Positions 25,403 to 34,066 of a stretch of 64,000 nt of DNA are shown one piece after another. The notes below the pieces were generated by a model that made no database searches, had not been told where the DNA came from, and saw only the letters and a list, made by a program, of their open reading frames with translations. Every line of letters starts with the position of its first letter. Within the stretch, counting starts at the first letter, position 1. This DNA comes from Myxococcus stipitatus (lineage in GTDB: Bacteria; Myxococcota; Myxococcia; Myxococcales; Myxococcaceae): assembly GCF_037414475.1 (NCBI RefSeq), contig NZ_CP147913.1, positions 3,968,001 to 4,032,000 of the forward strand, given 5' to 3'. The position numbers and the translations under genes were made by a program.

Positions 25403-27931
25403 ATGGAACCGGAGCCCACCACATCGACGCAGTCGGAGCGCCGCTGGATGCGGCGTGTGGAGCAAGGCCTTGGCGCCCTGGCCGTGTGTGGCCATCGCCG
25501 GCCCTGGCTCGCGCTGAGCCTGTCGTTGGCGCTGGCGGTGGTGGGGGGAGTCCTGTCGCTCAATCTCCGCCTCAACGCCAACCTGGTGGACCTGCTTCCG
25601 CGCTCCTTCGCGAGCGTGCAGGCCCTGGGTGAGTTGGAGACCCGATTCGGCGCGCTCGGCTGGGTGGCGGTGGTGGGCGAGGGAGCGGACGCCGCCTCGC
25701 TCCGCCGCTTCGCGGATGACATGGCGCCCAAGCTGGAGAAGCTGCCCGGAGTCCGCTTCGTGGAGAAGGAGCGCACGGGCGCGTTCTTCCGCGACAAGGC
25801 GCTCTACTTCTTGTCGGAGGAGGACCTGAGGGAGGTCTACCGCCGGCTCGACGCGCGGCTCACCTGGGAGAAGCAGCAGGCCAACCCGCTCTACGTGCGG
25901 CTGGTGGACGAACCTCCTCCTCCGCTCGACTTCTCCGACCTGGAGGCCAGGTACATCGGCGCGGGGGGCCACAAGCTGTCGGCCTCGGCGGACGACTACT
26001 ACCTGGATGAGCAGGCGGGCCGCGTCGTCGTGCTCGTCAAACCGGAGATGACGTCGGCGGACCTGTCGTACTCGCGCAAAATCGTGGACGAGGTGGACGG
26101 GCTGCTCGACGCGCAGGACCTGTCCAAGTACGGCCCGGACTTCCGGGTGCACATCACCGGCACCTTCCAGAAGAAGCTGGACCAGCAGAAGCAGATTGTC
26201 CGCGACATCGCCGTCTCGTCGGCGGTGGCCACGGCGCTGATGCTGCTCTACCTCATCTTCCACTTCCGAGGCGCGCTGGCCGTGGGGCTGGTGCTGGCGC
26301 CCGTGGGCGTGGGCCTCTCGTGGACGTACGGGCTGGTCGCCGTGCTCTACGGACAGGTGAACCTGCTCACGGGCTTCCTGGGCGCCATCCTCGGCGGCCT
26401 GGGCGTGGAGCACGGCATCCACCTGGTGGGCCGCTATCTGCATCTGCGCTCGGATGGAGAGTCCTCCGAGCAGGCCACGCGCGAGTCCTTCACGCACACC
26501 GGTGGCGCGGCGCTGGTGTCCGCGCTGGTGGCGGCGCTCACCTTCTTCGTGCTGGGCACCTCGCGCCTGCGAGCCTTCCGCGAGTTCGGCGTCATCGCGG
26601 GCATCGGCATGTTGGTGCTCATCGCCGCGTACGTGATGGTGCTGCCCGCGTTGCTGGGCCTGACGGCGCGCTGGAGATGGAAGGTCCGGCGGGCGGCGGT
26701 GACCTCGCGCGAGTCCCCCGCGGGGCGCATGCTGGTGCGTCACTGCACCGTCATCACCGCCGTCTCCGTGGTGCTGGTGGTGGGGCTGCTCACGCAGGTG
26801 CGGCGGGTGCACTTCGATTACAACTTCGGCACGCTCGAGGACCAGGACCTGCCCTCGTTCGTGCTGGACCAGCAGGTCAATCAAATCATCGGCTATTCAC
26901 AGACGCCGGTGGTGGTGCTCACGCGCGACACGCAGGAAGAACATGCGATGGCGTCCGCGCTGGCCCGCGGGCAGCACGAGCGCGGCAAGAGCTCCACCAT
27001 CGACTTCGTGGCGTCGCTGTCGTCGCTCGTGCCCCAGGACCAGGCGCGCAAGCAGGCCGTGCTCCAGGATATCTCCCGGCTCCTCGAACACGTGCCCATG
27101 GCGAAGCTGAGCCCGAAGCAGCGCGAGCAACTCACGCAACTGCGCGAGCAGACGCGGGCCCGGCCCTTCACGATGAAGGACCTGCCCACCAGCGTGAGGC
27201 AGCAGTTCATGGGGCGGCAGGGGACTCCGGGCAGCTTCGTGCTGGTGTACCCGGCGGTGAATCAATCGGATGGCCAGGCCGTGCGCGCGCTGGCGCGCGA
27301 GGTGCGCGGTGCCACGCCGCCAGGGGGAGGACAGGTGTCCGCCGCGGGCGAGGCCATGGTGATGGCGGACATCCTGGACCTGGTGACCCACGAGGCGCCG
27401 CTCATCCTCGGCGGCACGACGCTGGTGGTGCTCCTGGCCATGTGGATGACGCTGGGGGGCCTGCGGATGGCGGTGCTGTGCCTGGCGCCAACGGTGGTGT
27501 CGCTCCTGTCGCTCATCGGGCTGATGCCGTTGATTGGGATGGAGTTCAACTACCTCAACATCCTCATCATCCCCGTGCTCATCGGGACGACGGTGGACGC
27601 GGGCGTGCATCTCTTGACGCGGCTGGTGTCGCCGGGGAGCGACTTCGTCGCGGTGTATTCGGAGACGGGGCGCGCGATTGCCGGCGGCCTGCTGACGAGC
27701 GCGATGGGCTTTGGCGCCCTCTTCCTGGCGCGGCACCCCGGCCTCAACTCCGTGGGGGTGCTCGCCACGCTGGGCTTCGCCACCAACCTGCTCGTCATGT
27801 TGGTGGCCTTCCCCGCGCTGCTGCTGATGCTGACGGAGCGGCGCAGGAAGCGGCAGCGCGAACGCATGGATTCCGAAGTGAAGGAGCAGGCGGCGGCGGG
27901 CCCCTCGGAGCCCGAGCTGCCCTCTCCGTGA
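25403..27931 (+). CDS. MMPL/RND-family transporter B
   Basis: An 842-residue paralogue of transporter A with the same architecture: ILGGLGVEHGIHLVGRY in the first helix bundle, then a large periplasmic loop (TIDFVASLSSLVPQDQ) and IGTTVDAGVHLLTRL in the second bundle. I start at MEPEPTTSTQ; an ATG at 25448 (MRRVEQGLG) also fits. The C-terminus is short, charged and cytoplasmic. It is likely co-transcribed with the lipoprotein gene that starts 35 bases downstream after a strong GGGAGGAGG ribosome site. Confidence 0.92.
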   Translation: MEPEPTTSTQSERRWMRRVEQGLGALAVCGHRRPWLALSLSLALAVVGGVLSLNLRLNANLVDLLPRSFASVQALGELETRFGALGWVAVVGEGADAASLRRFADDMAPKLEKLPGVRFVEKERTGAFFRDKALYFLSEEDLREVYRRLDARLTWEKQQANPLYVRLVDEPPPPLDFSDLEARYIGAGGHKLSASADDYYLDEQAGRVVVLVKPEMTSADLSYSRKIVDEVDGLLDAQDLSKYGPDFRVHITGTFQKKLDQQKQIVRDIAVSSAVATALMLLYLIFHFRGALAVGLVLAPVGVGLSWTYGLVAVLYGQVNLLTGFLGAILGGLGVEHGIHLVGRYLHLRSDGESSEQATRESFTHTGGAALVSALVAALTFFVLGTSRLRAFREFGVIAGIGMLVLIAAYVMVLPALLGLTARWRWKVRRAAVTSRESPAGRMLVRHCTVITAVSVVLVVGLLTQVRRVHFDYNFGTLEDQDLPSFVLDQQVNQIIGYSQTPVVVLTRDTQEEHAMASALARGQHERGKSSTIDFVASLSSLVPQDQARKQAVLQDISRLLEHVPMAKLSPKQREQLTQLREQTRARPFTMKDLPTSVRQQFMGRQGTPGSFVLVYPAVNQSDGQAVRALAREVRGATPPGGGQVSAAGEAMVMADILDLVTHEAPLILGGTTLVVLLAMWMTLGGLRMAVLCLAPTVVSLLSLIGLMPLIGMEFNYLNILIIPVLIGTTVDAGVHLLTRLVSPGSDFVAVYSETGRAIAGGLLTSAMGFGALFLARHPGLNSVGVLATLGFATNLLVMLVAFPALLLMLTERRRKRQRERMDSEVKEQAAAGPSEPELPSP

Positions 27932-27966
27932 GCCGCAGTAACGCACACCCAAGGGAGGAGGAAGCA

Positions 27967-28431
27967 ATGGCGAAGCACATGAAGCGGTGGTTGTGGGCGG
28001 GTGCCATGGCGGGAACCCTGGCACTGGGCACGGCGTGCAGCTCCACGGAGTCCAAGGTCCTGGTGGCCCAGGCGGACACCTCGACGACTCAACCCGGAAC
28101 CGGTGGCGCGGGGACGACGACGCCCAACAACCCGACGCCGAGCACGACGGACCCGAACGCGGCCCAGAACGCGCCGCAGAACCCGGGCACCGTGCCCGCG
28201 ACGCCCTCACAGAATCCGGGCAGCAATCCGCCCTCGGGGGAGCCCATCATGCCGGGCGACACCTCGGCCACCTCGCCGGGGACCACCACCGGGGACGCGG
28301 GCATCGGCGGCGCGAGCGACGCGGGGACGGGTGGCTCCGGCGTCGCGCCGGTTCCGGTCGTCCCGGATGACACGTCCGGCACGTTCCAGCCGCCCTCGGG
28401 TGGCGCCGTGTTGGACGCGGGCACGTTCTGA
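27967..28431 (+). CDS. Gly/Pro/Thr-rich disordered lipoprotein
   Basis: A 154-residue lipoprotein. The signal peptide ends in LALGTAC, an acceptable lipobox. The mature part is almost entirely low-complexity Thr, Pro, Gly, Asn and Asp (PGTGGAGTTTPNNP, GDAGIGGASDAGTGGSG) with no folding core. It could be a surface spacer. The gene follows the MMPL transporter by 35 bases and is followed by a hairpin. A similar lipoprotein lies at 29468-29890, suggesting a duplicated type. Confidence 0.75.
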   Translation: MAKHMKRWLWAGAMAGTLALGTACSSTESKVLVAQADTSTTQPGTGGAGTTTPNNPTPSTTDPNAAQNAPQNPGTVPATPSQNPGSNPPSGEPIMPGDTSATSPGTTTGDAGIGGASDAGTGGSGVAPVPVVPDDTSGTFQPPSGGAVLDAGTF

Positions 28432-28432
28432 C

Positions 28433-28478
28433 CCGAGGGGCGAGAGCGTGGCGCCATCCGCGCCCTCGCCCACCTCGG
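28433..28478 (+). terminator. Hairpin downstream of lipoprotein gene
   Basis: CCGAGG-GGCGAG pairs with CTCGCC-CCTCGG across a two-base bulge, a 12-bp stem starting two bases after the lipoprotein stop codon. No T-run follows, as is common in this G+C-rich genome. Probable terminator of the MMPL-lipoprotein unit. Confidence 0.55.
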
Positions 28479-28546
28479 TGACGTGATGAACCTGGGGCGC
28501 CGCGCCACTGGACAGGGGCGCGCGCGCCTGCTTTGTCGGGCGAGCG

Positions 28547-29260
28547 ATGCAGACCCAGACGCCCCGCATCCTCTCGCTCCACGTGGGCCAACCGCGTGAG
28601 ATGGGCACGCCCGGCGCCGCCGACCCGCTGGAGCGCCCCTGGACCAGCGGCATCTTCAAGGAGCCCGTGCAGGGCCCCGTGTGGCTGTCGCGAACGGGCC
28701 TGGCGGGCGATGGGCAGGCGGACCTGCGGGTGCATGGCGGACCGGAGAAGGCGGTCTTCGCGTACGCCTCGGCGCACCATGCGTTCTGGAGGGAGCGGCT
28801 GGGCCGCGAGGACCTGGGACCCGGAGCGTTCGGTGAGAACTGGGTGCTCTCCGGCGGCGCGGAGGACAGCGTCTGCATCGGCGACGTGCTGAAGGTGGGG
28901 AGCGCCCGCGTGCAGGTGTCGCAGCCGCGTCAGCCCTGCTGGAAGCCCGCGCGGCGGTGGAGGAGCAAGGAGCTGTCGCTGCTCATCCAACAGACCGGAC
29001 GCACCGGCTGGTACTACCGCGTGCTGGAGGAAGGCGAGGTCCGTGCGGGCGACACGCTGGAGCTCGTGGAGCGCCCCTTCCCCCGGTTCACCATTGCGTT
29101 CGCCAATCACGCCATGCACGGGCAGCACCCCGAGGACGCGGCGGCCCTGGTCGACTGTGCCCTCTTGACGCCCCGCTGGAGGGAGTCACTCCAGCGTCGA
29201 GTCGTGGGCACTCCCGGGGATGACCGGCCCCGGCTGGTCGGTCCCAACCAGGACAGCTGA
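28547..29260 (+). CDS. MOSC domain protein (YiiM type)
   Basis: A 237-residue MOSC protein with the C-terminal 3-alpha domain of YiiM. Features are the N-terminal LSLHVGQP, TGLAGDGQADLRVHGGPEKAVFAYASAHHAFW, FGENWVLSGGAEDSVCIGDVLKVGSARVQVSQPRQPCWKPA with the conserved Cys of the molybdenum-cofactor sulfur carrier fold, and LSLLIQQTGRTGWYYRVLEEGEV. YiiM acts on N-hydroxylated compounds with a molybdenum cofactor. A single-gene unit by context. Confidence 0.92.
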   Translation: MQTQTPRILSLHVGQPREMGTPGAADPLERPWTSGIFKEPVQGPVWLSRTGLAGDGQADLRVHGGPEKAVFAYASAHHAFWRERLGREDLGPGAFGENWVLSGGAEDSVCIGDVLKVGSARVQVSQPRQPCWKPARRWRSKELSLLIQQTGRTGWYYRVLEEGEVRAGDTLELVERPFPRFTIAFANHAMHGQHPEDAAALVDCALLTPRWRESLQRRVVGTPGDDRPRLVGPNQDS

Positions 29261-29467
29261 CGCGGCGGCGCGAGCCAAAACAAGCAAAGACACACTGAAA
29301 GACAGTCACGCGCCCGCAAGGGGCCCCGCGGTGGATGTCTGTCGTTGCCCGAGGAGCGGCCGGCCGGAGGAGCGCCTCCTGCGCATCGCCTCGTGGCTGC
29401 TCACGTTCCCCGCCAGCAGCAGCAACCAGCCGTAGCCATTCCAACCACTCTCGTGGGGAGAACCACC

Positions 29468-29890
29468 ATGAAGCCTTTCTCGAGAACCCAGCTCGTGCTG
29501 AGTACGTTCGCCGCTGGAGCGCTGATGCTCGGCGTCGCCTGCAAGTCAGACTCGGGCGCGAAGCGGGACGACACGCCGCCACCGCCCTCGGGCACCAGCT
29601 CGCCCTCGGACACGGATTCGTCGACGCCCCCCACGAGCGCGCCCCCGGATTCAGACACGGGCGGCAGCGGCATCCCCACGCCCCCGCCGGAGGACCCGCT
29701 CGGCGGCCCTTCCCCGGAGCAGGACCCCAACGAGGCCCCCGGGACGGGCGGCTCGGGCACGCTGGACCCGGCCGAGAAGGCCCCCCCGCACGATGGTGAC
29801 GTCGTGCCGATGCCCGACCCGAGCAATCGCGAAGACCCCTACGCGCCCGACGCCAACGAGCCTCGCGAGCGGCCCGACGGCCACCCCTAG
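29468..29890 (+). CDS. Pro/Asp-rich disordered lipoprotein
   Basis: A 140-residue lipoprotein. Signal peptide STFAAGALMLGVAC ends in a lipobox-like GVAC. The mature part is low complexity, rich in Pro, Ser, Asp, Gly and Glu, ending with a charged segment (NREDPYAPDANEPRERPDGHP). Composition resembles the lipoprotein at 27967-28431. Starts at ATG 29468. A perfect 12-bp hairpin follows its stop codon. No function can be given. Confidence 0.75.
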   Translation: MKPFSRTQLVLSTFAAGALMLGVACKSDSGAKRDDTPPPPSGTSSPSDTDSSTPPTSAPPDSDTGGSGIPTPPPEDPLGGPSPEQDPNEAPGTGGSGTLDPAEKAPPHDGDVVPMPDPSNREDPYAPDANEPRERPDGHP

Positions 29891-29910
29891 CTCAGGGGTC
29901 ACCACGAAAC

Positions 29911-29947
29911 GGGGCGGCCCTCATGACACCTCCACGAGGGCCGCCCC
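29911..29947 (+). terminator. Strong hairpin, likely terminator
   Basis: GGGGCGGCCCTC at 29911-29922 pairs perfectly with GAGGGCCGCCCC at 29936-29947 (12 bp, 13-base loop), just after the lipoprotein stop codon. No clear T-tract. Confidence 0.65.
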
Positions 29948-30046
29948 ACGTGAGACATCGTCCTGTGACAGGCCCCCCGCTTGAATGGTGGGCCGGGCCT
30001 TGGCAGCGTCCCGTGTTTCCGGTTTTCCACACAGGAGCGCCACGCC

Positions 30047-30514
30047 ATGCGCCGTCTACTCACGGTCCTCGCCGTCCTGCAGCTCACTGCCTGCGCCACC
30101 ACGCACACGAATGACCCTCGCAACCCGCCGGGCCCCGCGCCCCGCCCGGTTCCACCGGATGCCGCCGAGTCGCGCCGGCTGGGCGCCGAGGCGGACAGGC
30201 TGCTCGAGGACGGCCGGTACGAGGACGCGCTGTTCCTCTACCGCAAGGCCTGGAACGACGGCTTCCGTCACCCGGATGGCCTCTACTACGCGGGAGTCAT
30301 CGCCGCGCGCAGCGGCAGCATCGACGAGTCCCTCATCTGGCTGGGCCGCGCCGCCGACGCGGGCTTCTCCGCGCTCCAGACGATGAACCTCGAGCCCTCG
30401 CTCGACGCCGTGCGCCAACATGAGGGTTGGGCGCGCATCGCGGAAAAAGTCACAGCCAACGCAAACAAGGACAAGAACGCCACCCAGGACACGGCCACCG
30501 CGCCGGCGTACTGA
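30047..30514 (+). CDS. Lipoprotein with TPR-like helices
   Basis: A 155-residue lipoprotein: short signal peptide with lipobox LTAC, then a Pro-rich linker and a helical domain (RRLGAEADRLLEDGRYEDALFLYRKAW... GLYYAGVIAARSGSIDESLIWLGRAADAGFSALQTM) that reads as two to three tetratricopeptide repeats. Such proteins scaffold complexes at the outer membrane. It ends with a Lys/Asn/Thr-rich tail. ATG 30047 follows AGGAGC. No clear partner. Confidence 0.82.
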   Translation: MRRLLTVLAVLQLTACATTHTNDPRNPPGPAPRPVPPDAAESRRLGAEADRLLEDGRYEDALFLYRKAWNDGFRHPDGLYYAGVIAARSGSIDESLIWLGRAADAGFSALQTMNLEPSLDAVRQHEGWARIAEKVTANANKDKNATQDTATAPAY

Positions 30515-30763
30515 GAGGATTTTCACCTTCCGCGTCCCTCCCAATGCCTCACGGGCTGGGGCGCGGATGCCCCTCCCTCCCTCTCAAGCAACCCTCCAGA
30601 CGAGCACCCGCCCACCCGTCTGAATCCCCGCGCCACATAGAGCACGGGCCCGCAGGCACCCGGGGTCAGTGGCACTTTCAGGGTGAACCGCGCTTTCCTG
30701 ACCATGCGTGGAGACCTCCTCATCCGAGGGCGAAGCGGGGGGTCCTGAACCATGAGAGGCGAG

Positions 30764-32032
30764 ATGAGCTTGAAGGTGTTGCTGGCTGGACGACGTGGTG
30801 AGGACGTCTGTCTTCTGTCGCCGTCCTGGAGCTCGGGCTCCTGGCTGGAGACGGTGGAGCAGTGGTTCCAGCACCATGCGAGGGAATGGCTGGAGAGCAG
30901 CCGGATGGAGACGGGGCCTCACGGCGCGCCCGTGTTGAAGCTGCGATTGCATCCCGCGGCGGGAGAGGTCTCCATCCTCGCGACCAGCAACCTGCGAATG
31001 ATTGTCTCCGCGGAGACGTCCGCGGTGGGCCCGGGCTACCACGTCTTCGTGTGTGATTTGTTCAAGGCCCTGGGACAGGCCCTGGACATCGAGTGGGCCG
31101 ACGCGAACGAAGCCGAGCGGGTGGGAGACCCGACCGGTTACTTCCACACGGGAGACGCCGGGCCGGTGGAGGTCCACATGCTGGCCTGGCTCCAGGAGGC
31201 GGTGGGGCAGGTGCTGCGCATGAGGAGCCGGGGCGCGGGGGGCTGCGCGATGTCGATGCGCTTCGGCCACACCTTCGAACATCCGGGTGCGCTCCTGACG
31301 CCGCTGGGGCCTCGGGATGAGCGGTGGATGCGGCGCGTGTACGAGGACCCTCGGCTGGGCATCGACGTGTTCCCGTGGTGGAAGCAGGGCGTGGGTGCAC
31401 ACGCGCGGCTGGGCCGGGCGCTGAGCCGGTTGTGGACGGAGGTGGTGTGGCGTCCACCGTTGCTCGAGGACGAGCGGCGGTTGCTGCGCGACGTGGCGCG
31501 CACGCTGGAGCAGGCGTGGCGGGAGGACCCGGGGCTCTCCTATCCGTGGCGCGAGTGGCGCGAGGTGCTGGGGTATCTGGGCGTGGGTGGAACGCTGGCG
31601 GAGTTCGTCCACCAGCAGGCGGAGCGTCACGGGGCACGCGGTCCCTCCCTGGGATATCGCCGGGGCGCGGTGCACGTGGCGTTGCCGGAGGGTTGGGCCA
31701 TTCGCATCCCGGGTTCGCTCGCGGAGGCGCACCTGGAGGATGGGACGTGGGTGGCAAGAGACCATCGGCGCACGGTGCGCTTCGTGCCGCTGGAGGATGA
31801 CGCCCTGCCCATGACGGGTGAGCACCCGGCGATGATGGAGCTGGAGCATCACGGCCAACGGGTGAGTGGCCGGGCTTCGCTGCGGATGGAGGCGGGAGAG
31901 TGCCGGCTGACGGCGGTGTGCAGTTCGGGGCCGCACCGGGCGCTGTGCGTGGTGAGCTTCGACGACCCGGAGGAGGAGGACTGGGCGCTGGGCACGTGGC
32001 GCTCGCTGGACCACGCCACCACCGCGGCGTGA
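30764..32032 (+). CDS. Hypothetical protein, ~420 residues, soluble
   Basis: I do not recognise this family. Residues ~1-130 form mixed alpha/beta sequence (VLLAGRRGEDVCLLSP, VSILATSNLRMIVSAETSAVGPGYHVFVCDLFKALGQAL), followed by a helical middle with EDERRLLRDVARTLEQAWREDP and a C-terminal half of strands (IRIPGSLAEAHLEDGTWVARDHRRTVRFVPLE). There is no signal peptide or membrane helix. Start is MSLKVLLAG; an ATG four codons earlier is equally possible. Codon usage is normal for the genome. Nothing in the flanks explains its role. Confidence 0.7.
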   Translation: MSLKVLLAGRRGEDVCLLSPSWSSGSWLETVEQWFQHHAREWLESSRMETGPHGAPVLKLRLHPAAGEVSILATSNLRMIVSAETSAVGPGYHVFVCDLFKALGQALDIEWADANEAERVGDPTGYFHTGDAGPVEVHMLAWLQEAVGQVLRMRSRGAGGCAMSMRFGHTFEHPGALLTPLGPRDERWMRRVYEDPRLGIDVFPWWKQGVGAHARLGRALSRLWTEVVWRPPLLEDERRLLRDVARTLEQAWREDPGLSYPWREWREVLGYLGVGGTLAEFVHQQAERHGARGPSLGYRRGAVHVALPEGWAIRIPGSLAEAHLEDGTWVARDHRRTVRFVPLEDDALPMTGEHPAMMELEHHGQRVSGRASLRMEAGECRLTAVCSSGPHRALCVVSFDDPEEEDWALGTWRSLDHATTAA

Positions 32033-32087
32033 GCGCGCACCGTCCGTGGTAGGTTGTCGTCGTGTTGCCGCAGGAGCCAGCACGACC

Positions 32088-32726
32088 ATGTCGATGATTC
32101 AGTTCACGCGCAATTACACGGACCGCTCGAACGACTACGGATTCCAGTTCGAGTTCTTTTGTGACAAGTGCGGCAACGGGCACATGTCGCCCTTCATCGC
32201 GAGCAAGGTGGGCGTGGCCACCGGGCTGCTGAGGGCGGCGGGCTCATTCTTCGGGGGAACCATCGGGCGCGCGGCGAACGCGGGCACCCACCTGAAGGAC
32301 GCGCTGCGAGGCCAGGGCTGGGACGACGCCTACGCCGAGGCGGTGGAGGCCGGGAAGCAGAACTTCAAGAACTGCACCCGGTGCGGCAAGTGGGTGTGTC
32401 CCCGCTCGTGCTGGAACGAGGCACGCGGGATGTGTGAGAGCTGCGCGCCGGACCTCGCGGAGGAGGCGGCCTCCATCCAGGCGCATGTCGCGGTGGAGCA
32501 GGCGCGTGAGAAGGCGCGCACGGTGGACCACGTCGCAACGCTCGATATGAAACAGACGCGGACCGCGACGTGCCCGCATTGCGCCGCGAAGGTGGATGGC
32601 GGCAGGTTCTGCACGGAATGTGGCAAGCCTCTCGCGGCCCAGAAGCTGAGCTGTGGGAAGTGCGGCACCGACATCCCGGCAAGCGCGAAGTTCTGCCCGG
32701 AATGTGGTTCACCCCGAAGCGGGTGA
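32088..32726 (+). CDS. Zinc ribbon protein
   Basis: A 212-residue protein with four Cys-rich segments: CDKCGNGH near the N-terminus, CTRCGKWVCPRSCWNEARGMCESC in the middle, and two typical zinc ribbons at the end (CPHCAAKVDGGRFCTECGKP and CGKCGTDIPASAKFCPECGSP). The first part (FQFEFFCDKCG, GVATGLLRAAGSFFGG) resembles the family annotated as double zinc ribbon proteins in myxobacteria. It may bind nucleic acid or mediate protein contacts. Start ATG follows AGGAGCC. Confidence 0.85.
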   Translation: MSMIQFTRNYTDRSNDYGFQFEFFCDKCGNGHMSPFIASKVGVATGLLRAAGSFFGGTIGRAANAGTHLKDALRGQGWDDAYAEAVEAGKQNFKNCTRCGKWVCPRSCWNEARGMCESCAPDLAEEAASIQAHVAVEQAREKARTVDHVATLDMKQTRTATCPHCAAKVDGGRFCTECGKPLAAQKLSCGKCGTDIPASAKFCPECGSPRSG

Positions 32727-32768
32727 GGCGCGCGGCTCCACCCTTTCCGTGGGTGAGGGCGACGCGAG

Positions 32769-33419
32769 ATGACTCCTGGGTGGCAGGAAGAAGAAGTCCG
32801 GACGATCTACACGGAGATTGCCCCCGCCTACGAAGCGCTCTTCCCGGTGCTGAGCCGGTATGACCACCGCGTGGAGCGCTTCCTCGCGGAGGCCGTGACG
32901 CCCGGGTGCCGGGTGCTCGACGTGGGCTGTGGACCGGGCCTCCACACTCGAGACCTGGACGCCTCCGTGTCCGTGACGGGGACGGACCTGTCCCCCGAGA
33001 TGCTGGAGCTCGCGCGGCAATCACGGCCCTCGGGGGAGTGGCGTGTCCACAGCTACTACCAACCGCTCCCCGAGGAGTGGGGGTGCTTCGACGTGGCCCT
33101 GGCCGTCGGCTGTCTCGACTTCTGTGACGACCTGCCCCGCGTGCTCGCCCACCTCGCCCAGGCCCTGAAGCCCGGCGGGCGGTTGCTCTTCACCGCGCTG
33201 GAGCGGCGCCTTGGACACGAAGCGCATGAGGCCCCGACGCGAGAGATTCCGACCGGAGGCCCTCCGGTGACGCTGCACCTGTATACGTTCGAGGAGGCCG
33301 CGCGCGCCGTGCGCTCCGCGGGACTTCAACCTCGCGCCTACGTCCACGCGCCCGGCTGGGTGCAGCTCACCGAGCAGCGGACGTTGTGGTTCGGCTGGTG
33401 GAGCGTGGAACGCCCGTGA
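32769..33419 (+). CDS. Class I SAM-dependent methyltransferase
   Basis: A 216-residue Rossmann methyltransferase. Motif I is VLDVGCGPGLHTRDL, motif II VTGTDLSPEMLELA, then WGCFDVALAVGCLDFCDD and LKPGGRLLFTALERR. The C-terminal part (TLHLYTFEEAARAVRSAGLQP) is a UbiE-like cap. The substrate is unknown. The preceding zinc ribbon gene is 43 bases upstream, so co-transcription is possible. Start ATG at 32769. Confidence 0.88.
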   Translation: MTPGWQEEEVRTIYTEIAPAYEALFPVLSRYDHRVERFLAEAVTPGCRVLDVGCGPGLHTRDLDASVSVTGTDLSPEMLELARQSRPSGEWRVHSYYQPLPEEWGCFDVALAVGCLDFCDDLPRVLAHLAQALKPGGRLLFTALERRLGHEAHEAPTREIPTGGPPVTLHLYTFEEAARAVRSAGLQPRAYVHAPGWVQLTEQRTLWFGWWSVERP

Positions 33420-33623
33420 CGAAAGAGATGGGCCGTCAGGCGCCTTTTCGGCCTGGCGTCACTCGCCGCCGAAGCACTTCAGAGGTGTCACGGGTCTGTC
33501 CCCAAGCTCCCTGGCCTGGGCGAGCGCGCGCTGCGTTCTACGTACCGGGCGGGGTGTCCTTGGGTCCATCGTCCGCGGTGACTCCCTCACATCGGAGGCT
33601 TCCGGCCGGCCGCCGTTCAAAAG

Positions 33624-33729
33624 CCAAACCGAGACGCTCCTCTCCGAGGGGCGTGGCTCACAACTAGCTCAATGGTAGAGCGCAAGATTCCCAATCTTGA
33701 GGCTGAAGGTTCGAATCCTTCCAAACCGA
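33624..33729 (+). repeat. 9-base direct repeat flanking the tRNA-Gly-like region
   Basis: CCAAACCGA occurs at 33624-33632 and again at 33721-33729, the last copy being the 3' acceptor strand of the tRNA-like gene. Both copies follow a T-loop-like GTTC. This may be a scar of recombination at a tRNA 3' end, or chance. Confidence 0.4.
33658..33729 (+). tRNA. tRNA-Gly(CCC)-like gene with unpaired acceptor stem
   Basis: The D arm (GCTC/GAGC at 33667-33681), anticodon arm (CAAGA/TCTTG with loop TTCCCAA, anticodon CCC), variable region and T arm (GAAGG/CCTTC with TTCGAAT) are all intact. But the seven bases before T8 (33658-33664) do not pair with the 3' strand CAAACCG: at most one wobble pair forms. 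No CCA is encoded. It is either a pseudogene, a 5'-truncated remnant of a tRNA cut by recombination, or a strongly aberrant gene. Whether a functional copy exists elsewhere is unknown. Confidence 0.55.
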
Positions 33730-34066
33730 CTTGAAACATCGGTTCAACACAGAAGGCTCCACTCCGAGCCGGCGAGTTCGCTGGTTCCACCTCGTCCACC
33801 CTCTCCCATCGCGAAGCCCCGCCGTCCGCCAGGGCGACAGTCCCGTTCCGCGCCGTTCGCGGAAAGCGCTGCCGCCGTCCGCGCCCGGTGCGGCCCGTGA
33901 ATGCGAGATGTGGAGACAAGCGCGGGACATGTTGTCGGCGCGCTCAGCCCGTGACGGGTGGAGTCTTCACTTTTTCGGATGACGGCAGTCCCCGGGATGC
34001 ACGCGTCCTCGCGCCACCTTCGCGTCCCGGTCTCATGTGCCCCCACTGGGGGAAAGGAGGTGCGCG
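33730..34066. other. Intergenic region between tRNA-like gene and slipin gene
   Basis: About 340 bases with no convincing gene. It carries the promoter region of the slipin gene and ends in a strong AAAGGAGGTG ribosome site. The antisense open frame across this region is a tRNA-antisense type artefact. I see no hairpins or repeats of note. Confidence 0.6.

Noticed and set aside
33617-33930. Minus-strand frames across the tRNA-like gene (GLEGFEPSASRLGILRSTIELV type)
   Set aside because: This peptide type is a known artefact of translating tRNA genes antisense; no other support.
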